Assembly (NCBI GenBank): GCA_905215945.1
Contig: CAJMRZ010000022.1
Location: 1 to 13,731 of the forward strand
Origin: an uncultured bacterium
GTDB lineage: Bacteria > Actinomycetota > Coriobacteriia > Coriobacteriales > Coriobacteriaceae
DNA length: 13,731 nucleotides
Direction: 5' to 3'
The translations under genes were made by a program, and so were the position numbers. Shown one piece after another: positions 6,585 through 12,107 of the stretch; position 1 is the stretch's first letter; every line of letters starts with the position of its first letter. Below the pieces are notes generated by a model. It saw only the letters and a program-made list of their open reading frames with translations. It was not told the DNA's origin and searched no databases.

Positions 6585-7826
6585 TTGATCGCCGCAACCA
6601 CGCCTAAAAGTAAGTCAACCGCCGCCGCGCTCTCCCCTGCGCGCACCAAGCTCTGCCTGGCGCTGCTCGTGCTGTTGGGATTCTCGCTCGGCTGCTCCGA
6701 GTTCGTGGTCATCGGCATCGAAAGTGACTTGGCAACGGAACTCGGCGTATCGCTTGCCACCGCAGGCCAACTTATTAGCGTGTTCGCACTGGTCTACGCT
6801 ATCGCGACGCCGGTGCTCGCGCTCAGCACGGGGCGTTTTCGCCGCTACCAGCTGCTCGTGTGCTACAGCATCGTCTTTGTGCTCGGCAACCTGGTCATGG
6901 CGTTGGCGCCCAACTTCCAGGTGCTCTTTATCTCGCGCATTGTCCTGGGCTCCGTCTCGGGCGCACTGCTCGCCGTAGGCGTGACGTACATCCCTGAGCT
7001 TCTGTCCCCGCAGCAAACTTCGCTTGCCATCTCGGTAGTGTACGGTGCGTTTTCCGTGGCGATGGTCTTTGTGACCTCGATTGGCAAATTTGTGGCCGAC
7101 ACGCTCGATTGGCACGTGGCCATGTACGGCACGCTGGCCTTTGCCGTTCTGATCTGCGGAGCGCTCGTGATGTTTATGCCGCGCGCTGGGCAAACCGACG
7201 AACCTGCCACCTTTCGCGAGCAGGCGGGGCTGCTGCGCGAACCGAGCATCATCACCGGCATGCTCATCTTTTTGTTTGGCGTGGGCTCGGTCTATGTGTT
7301 CTACGGCTACGTGACGCCTTATCTTGAGCAGGTGCTGGGCATGGGCACGGTCGAAGCCAGTACCACGCTTATGGCCTACGGCGTGTTCTGCCTGGTCTCG
7401 AACATCCTGGGCGGATGGATCGATGCGCGCTTTGGCATGAAGGCGCTGCTTGTGACGTTTGTGCTGCAGGCGGCGGCATTGTTTGGGCTGTTTGCCGTAG
7501 GCGCTGCCATGCCGCTCGCACTTGTCTTTGTCTTTAGCCTGGCGATGCTCATGTACCTGTTCTCGGTGTCGTGCATCACGCACTTTATGGACGTGGCACG
7601 CAGCCGCCACCCCAAGTCGATGGTGCTCGCGAGCTCGGTAGAACCCATGGCGTTTAATGTCGGCATTTCGTTTGGCACCGCGGTGGGCGGCGCCGTGGTA
7701 AGCGGAGCTGGCATTGCCTACGTTGGCGCGGTCGGTGCCGTGTTCTCGCTTGTGGCCTGGGCGCTCACGCTGGTGACGATTAAGTTGGCTCGCTGGGAGC
7801 GCAAGCGGGCGAGGGCGCAGGCGTAG
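6585..7826 (+). CDS. MFS transporter, DHA1 (AraJ/drug or sugar efflux-like) family
   Basis: A 413-residue, predicted 12-helix secondary transporter in the cytoplasmic membrane, probably a proton-driven exporter. TM1 (about 22-44) carries GFSLGCSEFVVIG, matching the 'G-x-x-E-F' pattern of AraJ/YdhP-like DHA1 efflux proteins. The TM2-TM3 loop reads STGRFRRYQ (81-89), a weakened version of the MFS motif A. A central loop (199-220) splits the two six-helix halves, and a basic tail (KLARWERKRARAQA) ends the protein. The best start is TTG 6585, with GGAG 8 nt upstream; GTG 6576 overlaps that SD, and the long open frame further upstream runs through the inverted repeats and an opposing gene. The phosphatase gene follows after 45 nt and is probably cotranscribed. 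Substrate cannot be told from sequence. Confidence 0.88.
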   Translation: MIAATTPKSKSTAAALSPARTKLCLALLVLLGFSLGCSEFVVIGIESDLATELGVSLATAGQLISVFALVYAIATPVLALSTGRFRRYQLLVCYSIVFVLGNLVMALAPNFQVLFISRIVLGSVSGALLAVGVTYIPELLSPQQTSLAISVVYGAFSVAMVFVTSIGKFVADTLDWHVAMYGTLAFAVLICGALVMFMPRAGQTDEPATFREQAGLLREPSIITGMLIFLFGVGSVYVFYGYVTPYLEQVLGMGTVEASTTLMAYGVFCLVSNILGGWIDARFGMKALLVTFVLQAAALFGLFAVGAAMPLALVFVFSLAMLMYLFSVSCITHFMDVARSRHPKSMVLASSVEPMAFNVGISFGTAVGGAVVSGAGIAYVGAVGAVFSLVAWALTLVTIKLARWERKRARAQA

Positions 7827-7871
7827 ATGCGATACTCGAGCTCGATGATGGCGATCGAAAGGAAACCGCAT

Positions 7872-8318
7872 ATGCAACGTGTACTGTTTATCTGCCATGG
7901 GAATATCTGCCGCTCGACGATGGCCGAGTCGGTGTTTACCGAGCTGGTGCGCCGCGCTGGACGCGAGGCGGAGTTTGTCATTGATTCCGCTGCAACGTCG
8001 ACCGAGGAGATCGGCAATCCGCCGCATCGTGGCACCGTTGCCAAGCTGCGTGAAGTCGGGATTCCCGTCGTTGCGCACCGCGCCCGCCAGGTGCGTCGCG
8101 CAGAGTATGGTAACTGGGACCACATTGTCTATATGGATGCCGAGAACGCGCGAGGTCTGCGTCGCATTTTTGGCAGCGACCCCGATGGCAAGATCTCGCG
8201 CCTGCTCGATTGGACCGATCGCCCCGGCGACGTGGCCGATCCCTGGTACACCGGCAACTTCGATGCCACCTACCGCGATGTGCTCGCCGGCTGCACGGCC
8301 ATGCTCGAGCAGTTATAG
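7872..8318 (+). CDS. Low-molecular-weight protein tyrosine phosphatase
   Basis: A 148-residue cytoplasmic phosphatase that removes phosphate from tyrosine via a cysteinyl-phosphate intermediate. The P-loop CHGNICRS starts at the N-terminus (nucleophile Cys8, Arg14, Ser15), and the general-acid Asp123 is in ADPWYTG, matching the DP(Y/W) loop of the family. Length is typical (about 140-160). The start is ATG 7872, with AAAGGAAA upstream (about 6 nt spacing); an upstream in-frame ATG at 7827 overlaps the MFS stop region and would add a non-conserved tail ahead of the P-loop, which normally sits within the first 20 residues. It lies 45 nt after the MFS transporter. In bacteria such enzymes often act on tyrosine kinases of capsule export or on arginine phosphate, but no such partner is visible here. 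Confidence 0.95.
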   Translation: MQRVLFICHGNICRSTMAESVFTELVRRAGREAEFVIDSAATSTEEIGNPPHRGTVAKLREVGIPVVAHRARQVRRAEYGNWDHIVYMDAENARGLRRIFGSDPDGKISRLLDWTDRPGDVADPWYTGNFDATYRDVLAGCTAMLEQL

Positions 8319-8363
8319 GCAAGCGAGCACGCGGACGCACGTGCCACGCCATCGGCATAAAAC

Positions 8364-8427
8364 GAGCGTGGATGATCTCCCACTTTGAGCGTTCAAGCGC
8401 GCTCTAAACGGGAGAAAATCCACGCTC
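8364..8427. terminator. Three-tiered hairpin between convergent genes
   Basis: GAGCGTGGAT (8364-8373) pairs with ATCCACGCTC (8418-8427); after a 2x2 internal loop, TCTCCC (8376-8381) pairs with GGGAGA (8410-8415); an inner GAGCG (8387-8391) pairs with CGCTC (8400-8404). On the minus strand the structure starts 2 nt after the TIGR04076-type gene's stop and is followed by GTTTTA, a short U-tract, so it should terminate that transcript. On the plus strand it lies 45 nt after the phosphatase stop but has no T-run. Confidence 0.65.
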
Positions 8428-8429
8428 AA

Positions 8430-8759
8430 CTACTCGTCGACGATCTCGGCGAGCCAGACGTTCAACGTATCGACCTCGGGACAGCAGAACTTTGCCGTGC
8501 CGGGCTCGTTGCCGGGCACGGTACCGCCATAGCGCAGGATGTCGATATAGGGAAAGCCCACATGGCAGGCCATGGCGCACATCTTGCCGCGGTCGCGGTC
8601 GAAGTCGAAGACGTCACCCGGCTTGTGCCCGTGATGGCAGCGGCATGTGCCCAGCTGGTCCACGCAGCTAATGCGAATACGCGGACGCTTGCCACGCGGC
8701 GCGCCGAGCGGCTTGTTCTCGCCCGCCGCCTCGGTACTGCTCTCGTCGGCGTTACTCAT
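8430..8759 (-). CDS. Small Cys/His-rich protein, TIGR04076-like
   Basis: A 109-residue protein resembling the uncharacterised TIGR04076 family: a conserved core beginning IRISCVDQLGTC, followed by GHKPGD, a central CAMACH and a C-terminal FCCPE. Cysteines at 32, 39, 41, 61, 65, 92 and 93, with histidines at 42, 43, 45 and 66, would suit metal or Fe-S binding, though the role of the family is not known. The first 25 residues are polar, low-complexity and probably disordered. ATG 8759 overlaps the end of the kinase-like gene (stop 8752-8754) by 8 nt, so translation is probably coupled; there is no strong SD. A TTG at 8765 is an alternative start that adds two residues. The coupling suggests, but does not prove, a link to the kinase. 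Confidence 0.75.
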   Translation of the reverse strand: MSNADESSTEAAGENKPLGAPRGKRPRIRISCVDQLGTCRCHHGHKPGDVFDFDRDRGKMCAMACHVGFPYIDILRYGGTVPGNEPGTAKFCCPEVDTLNVWLAEIVDE

Positions 8760-9576
8760 GGTCAATCACATCCAGGCAGGCCTCGATGGGAAGGCCGGCG
8801 GACTTATCCTCCTGGTCGGCATTGCGCTCGATAAGCTCGGCTACCACGCGCATGGCGTCGCTCGTCGCGCGCTGCAGACTCCAACCGGCCATAACGCGGC
8901 CGACGAGCACCGCCGAGAACGTGTCGCCCGTGCCCGGGAAGTAGACCGGGATCAGGTCGAAGGGAATCGTAAAGTACTCCCCCGCCACATGGTCGTAACC
9001 GATGACGACATTCGCACCGTCGACCACAGCGCTCGTAATGACCACCGACTTGGCGCCCAAGGCACGCACGGCATCCACAAGAGCGCGGCCCTTATCGGGC
9101 GTGATTTGCTCGGCAATGGGCGTATCGGTGAGCAGGCACGCCTCGGTGTAGTTTGGCACCGCATAGTCGGCGCACTCGAGCAGGCTGCGCATGAGGCCGA
9201 TCGTGGACTCGGGCACGCCGGCGTAGAGCTTGCCGTTGTCGCCCATGATGGGGTCGACGAACACCTTGGTGCCCTTTTGCGCGCGACGGTGGCAGAAGTC
9301 CGAAATAATGCGCGTCTCTTCCTCGGTCACGATAAAGCCGGTGGAGATGGCGTCGAACTCAAAGCCGAGATCCTCCCAGATGGCGAGGCTCTGGCGTACG
9401 TACTCGGTGGTGTCATGGATGTAGAACTTGGGATAGTTGAGCGTATCGGACACAAGTGCCGTCGGCAGATTGTGGATACGGTAACCCATGTGCGACAGCA
9501 CCGGCAGCATGGCGGAAAGCGCAACCTTGCCGTAGCCGCACATATCGTTGATCAGCAGCAGCTGAGTGTTCTTCAT
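8752..9576 (-). CDS. Pyridoxal/pyridoxamine kinase-like protein (PfkB-like superfamily)
   Basis: A 274-residue ribokinase-fold kinase predicted to phosphorylate vitamin B6 vitamers (pyridoxal, pyridoxamine, pyridoxine) with ATP as part of pyridoxal-phosphate salvage in the cytoplasm. Supporting motifs are the N-terminal NDMCGYGKVALS (10-21), PTALVSDTLNYP (38-49), VDPIMGDNGKLY (107-118), and the anion-hole/catalytic FPGTGDTFSAVL (213-224), with Asp218 as likely base. Length is typical. In this branch the second residue block often reads SGYG; here it is CGYG, with Cys13. The start is ATG 9576, with AGGGAG 6 nt upstream; an in-frame start at 9600 would put the SD inside the gene. It heads a two-gene unit with the overlapping Cys/His-rich gene and is divergent from the MarR operon. 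Hydroxymethylpyrimidine kinase activity is a related alternative. Confidence 0.88.
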   Translation of the reverse strand: MKNTQLLLINDMCGYGKVALSAMLPVLSHMGYRIHNLPTALVSDTLNYPKFYIHDTTEYVRQSLAIWEDLGFEFDAISTGFIVTEEETRIISDFCHRRAQKGTKVFVDPIMGDNGKLYAGVPESTIGLMRSLLECADYAVPNYTEACLLTDTPIAEQITPDKGRALVDAVRALGAKSVVITSAVVDGANVVIGYDHVAGEYFTIPFDLIPVYFPGTGDTFSAVLVGRVMAGWSLQRATSDAMRVVAELIERNADQEDKSAGLPIEACLDVIDHE

Positions 9577-9660
9577 GAGGGTCTCCCTTGGTTCGGGCAC
9601 GGCGCAGCAGCGCCACAGTGCGACTAAGTGTAGCGCAGGGAGCGTTTGCAGCGTCGAGCC

Positions 9661-9688
9661 GTTACGCGGTTTGGTAAAACCGCGTAAC
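9661..9688. repeat. Perfect 12-bp hairpin in the divergent kinase/MarR region
   Basis: GTTACGCGGTTT (9661-9672) and AAACCGCGTAAC (9677-9688) pair perfectly around GGTA. It ends 15 nt before the -35 box of the MarR promoter and lies 84 nt upstream of the kinase-like gene's start. Since both flanking genes read away from it, it is not a gene-end terminator; it could be an operator for the kinase-like gene or an intergenic repeat. Confidence 0.7.
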
Positions 9689-9703
9689 CACTAGTTTGGT
9701 ACC

Positions 9704-9732
9704 TTGACATTCATTTCTCATGCTCCTAGATT
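9704..9732 (+). promoter_or_regulatory. Sigma70-type promoter of the MarR-exporter operon
   Basis: TTGACA (9704-9709), a perfect -35, is followed after exactly 17 nt by TAGATT (9727-9732; 4 of 6 consensus). Transcription would begin near 9739, about 50 nt upstream of the MarR start codon. No competing promoter of this quality was seen elsewhere in the window. Confidence 0.75.
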
Positions 9733-9766
9733 AGTTAGGCACAAAACAATTCCACTACCTAACTAA
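9731..9766. promoter_or_regulatory. Candidate MarR operator overlapping the -10 box
   Basis: TTAGTTAGG (9731-9739) and CCTAACTAA (9758-9766) are a perfect 9-bp inverted repeat separated by 18 nt. The left arm covers the end of the -10 box and the predicted start of transcription; the right arm is in the leader. Because the left arm is at or before the start site, it should act as DNA, not as an mRNA hairpin. Autorepression by the adjacent MarR protein is the natural reading. Confidence 0.65.
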
Positions 9767-9787
9767 AGAAAGGAGCGAAGATTAGAT

Positions 9788-10291
9788 ATGTGTGTTGAAC
9801 CACACGCCCATCCGCATGAACCCGGCGACGACCCCTCGCAGCCGGTAGACGAGCCCGAGACTCAGTCCAAGGAGGACCGTCTCGCCAAGAGAATCCTCCA
9901 TGGGCTGGGGTTTTGCGGCCATTACATGCATTTTCACGGCGGCGGCATATCTGGCAAGGCGCCTATTGTCTGCCTACTCGCCAAGCAGCCGACCGGCGAG
10001 CTGTCCCAACAGGAGCTCGGCATGCACTTCGACCTCAAGCCAGGGTCCCTTTCCGAGATTCTGTCCAAGCTCGAACTGGGCGGTCTTATCGAGCGCAGTC
10101 GCAATCCCAAAGACCGTCGGCAGCTCACCATCCGCCTGACCGAAGCGGGATGGGAAAAGGCCCGTGTTGAGCAGGCAGCCCGCATTCGCTTTAGGGAACA
10201 GGCCTTTAGCGCCCTTACGCACGACGAGCGCGAACAGCTCGCCGAGATGCTCGAAAAAATCCGCGTAACCTGGGAGGAACTGGATGATTAA
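9788..10291 (+). CDS. MarR-family transcriptional regulator with His/Cys-rich N-terminus
   Basis: A 167-residue winged-helix DNA-binding regulator, probably a repressor of its own operon. The helix-turn-helix is near residues 70-100 (LSQQELGMHF...SLSEILSKLELGGLIERS) and the wing carries NPKDRRQ (106-112), with the conserved D-x-R; C-terminal helices (123-165) would form the dimer interface. Two features are unusual: an N-terminal MCVEPHAHPH and an internal C-G-H-Y-M-H-F-H-GGG (Cys43, His45, His48, His50), which together could bind a metal or be redox-sensitive. The start is ATG 9788; the SD AGGAG (9771-9775) is a long 12 nt away, but there is no closer start codon in frame. Its stop overlaps the first ABC gene by 8 nt. 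The operator-like dyad at 9731-9766 is the likely binding site; MarR proteins paired with exporters usually release DNA when they bind the exported compound. Confidence 0.9.
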   Translation: MCVEPHAHPHEPGDDPSQPVDEPETQSKEDRLAKRILHGLGFCGHYMHFHGGGISGKAPIVCLLAKQPTGELSQQELGMHFDLKPGSLSEILSKLELGGLIERSRNPKDRRQLTIRLTEAGWEKARVEQAARIRFREQAFSALTHDEREQLAEMLEKIRVTWEELDD

Positions 10292-12107
10292 AACCCTCAT
10301 GGGAAGCATCCGCGATTACAAGACGGTCACGATCGCCACGCCGCTGCTGGTGCTTGGCGAGGTGCTCTGCGAAATGATGATCCCGTTTATCACCGCCGAC
10401 ATGATCGACGCCATCAAAGACGGTGCCACCGTCGCCCAGATGCTTCCCACCGCAGGCTTTTTGGTGCTCATCGCACTGACGTCGCTCGCTTTTGGTGCCG
10501 CTGCCGGCGTCACCTGCAGTCATGCGAGCTGCGGCTTCGCCAAGAACCTGCGTCACGACCTGTTCTACAAGATCCAGACGTTCAGCTTTGCCAACATCGA
10601 TGAGTTCTCGAGCTCCTCGCTCGTCACCCGCCTCACCACCGACATCAACAACGTGCAGCAGGCCTTTATGATGCTCATCCGCATCGCCGTGCGCGCGCCG
10701 CTGGTGCTGGTCTTTGCCTTTGCCATGGCCTACGCCATGGGCGGCAGCGTCGCCATGGTCTACCTGGTCATCATTCCGCTGCTGGGCTTTGGCCTGTTCT
10801 TTATCATCTATAAGGTGCGCCCGATCTTTGCCCGCGTGTTCCGCAAGTACGACGCGCTCAACGAGTCCGTCGAGGAAAACGTCACCGGCATGCGCGTGGT
10901 CAAGAGTTACGTGCGCCAGGACTACGAGAAAGAGAAGTTCGCCACCGCCGCGCGCGACGTCCAGATGGACTTCACCCGCGCCGAAAAGCTGCTCGCCTTC
11001 AATAACCCCATGATGAACATCTGCGTCAACGGCGCGTTCGTCGTCATCATCTACCTGGGCTCCGAGCTCATCATCACGAGCCAGGGCACCTTGTTCGACG
11101 TGGGCCAGCTCTCCTCCATCTTTACCTATGGCTTCCAGATTCTGATGAGTCTGATGCAGCTGTCGATGATCTTTGTCATGGTGACCATGGCCGACGAGTC
11201 GGCACACCGCATTACCGAGGTGCTTGCCGCCGAGCCCACAATCGCCAACCCGACCGAGCCCGTGCTCGAGGTTGCCGACGGCTCCATCGACTTTGACCAC
11301 GTGAGCTTTAAGTACTCCGAGCACGCGAAGCGCCAGGCGCTCGACGATATCGACCTGCATATTAAGAGCGGCGAGACCATCGGTATTATCGGCGGCACCG
11401 GCTCGGCCAAGTCGACGCTCGTGAATCTGATCGCCCGCCTGTACGATGTCACCGAGGGCACCGTGCGCGTCGGCGGCGTGAACGTACGCAACTACGATCT
11501 GGACGCGCTGCGCCACCAGGTAGCCATGGTGCTGCAGAAAAACGTGCTGTTTAGCGGCACCATCGCCGAAAACCTGCGCTGGGGCGACCCGAACGCCACC
11601 GACGAGGAAGTCCGCGAGGCAGCACATCTGGCCTGCGCCGACGAGTTTGTCGACGGCTTCCCCAAGGGCTACGACACCTGGATTGAGCAGGGCGGCTCCA
11701 ACGTTTCCGGCGGCCAGAAGCAGCGCCTGTGCATTGCGCGTGCCCTGCTGCGTCGCCCCAAGATCTTGATCCTGGATGACTCCACGAGCGCCGTCGACAC
11801 CAAGACCGACGCCAAGATCCGCGAGGGCCTGGCGAGTTATCTGCCCAACACGACCAAGCTCATCATTGCCCAGCGTATTAGCTCCGTGCAGGATGCCGAT
11901 CGCATCATCGTCATGGAGGGCGGCCGCATCAAGGACATCGGCAACCACGACGAGCTGCTCAAGACGAGCGAGATCTACCGCGAGACTTTTACCTCGCAGA
12001 ACAAGATGAGCGCCGAGGGCGAGGACGCGGGCGAGACCGCTGCAGCCGGCACCGAGGCATCTGCATCGCAAGCCCAGACCCAGGAAGGAGGCGAGGCACA
12101 TGAGTAA
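10284..12107 (+). CDS. ABC exporter half-transporter, degenerate-site subunit
   Basis: A 607-residue fusion of a six-helix membrane domain (about 15-310) and a nucleotide-binding domain (about 333-572), part of a multidrug-type exporter. Walker A is GGTGSAKST (370-378), Q-loop Gln418, signature VSGGQ (474-478). The Walker B catalytic position is Asp499 (ILILDDS) instead of Glu, and the switch His is Gln530 (IIAQRIS). Both changes are hallmarks of the non-hydrolysing site in heterodimeric exporters such as TM287/288, BmrCD and LmrCD. Its signature motif is intact and should complete the active site with the partner's Walker motifs. Residues 575-607 form an acidic Ala/Gln-rich tail. The start is ATG 10284, with GGAGG 6 nt upstream, overlapping the MarR stop (ATGATTAA). 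The next gene starts inside its last codons. Substrate unknown. Confidence 0.95.
   Translation: MIKTLMGSIRDYKTVTIATPLLVLGEVLCEMMIPFITADMIDAIKDGATVAQMLPTAGFLVLIALTSLAFGAAAGVTCSHASCGFAKNLRHDLFYKIQTFSFANIDEFSSSSLVTRLTTDINNVQQAFMMLIRIAVRAPLVLVFAFAMAYAMGGSVAMVYLVIIPLLGFGLFFIIYKVRPIFARVFRKYDALNESVEENVTGMRVVKSYVRQDYEKEKFATAARDVQMDFTRAEKLLAFNNPMMNICVNGAFVVIIYLGSELIITSQGTLFDVGQLSSIFTYGFQILMSLMQLSMIFVMVTMADESAHRITEVLAAEPTIANPTEPVLEVADGSIDFDHVSFKYSEHAKRQALDDIDLHIKSGETIGIIGGTGSAKSTLVNLIARLYDVTEGTVRVGGVNVRNYDLDALRHQVAMVLQKNVLFSGTIAENLRWGDPNATDEEVREAAHLACADEFVDGFPKGYDTWIEQGGSNVSGGQKQRLCIARALLRRPKILILDDSTSAVDTKTDAKIREGLASYLPNTTKLIIAQRISSVQDADRIIVMEGGRIKDIGNHDELLKTSEIYRETFTSQNKMSAEGEDAGETAAAGTEASASQAQTQEGGEAHE

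Noticed and set aside
6615..8123. 502-codon open frame on the minus strand opposite the MFS and phosphatase genes
   Set aside because: The protein is Arg/His/Gln-rich with no recognisable domain and spans two well-supported plus-strand genes, so it is a codon-bias shadow.
9731..9766. TTAGTTAGG/CCTAACTAA dyad as an mRNA leader hairpin or riboswitch
   Set aside because: The predicted start of transcription is near 9739, so the left arm would be largely untranscribed; a DNA operator fits better.
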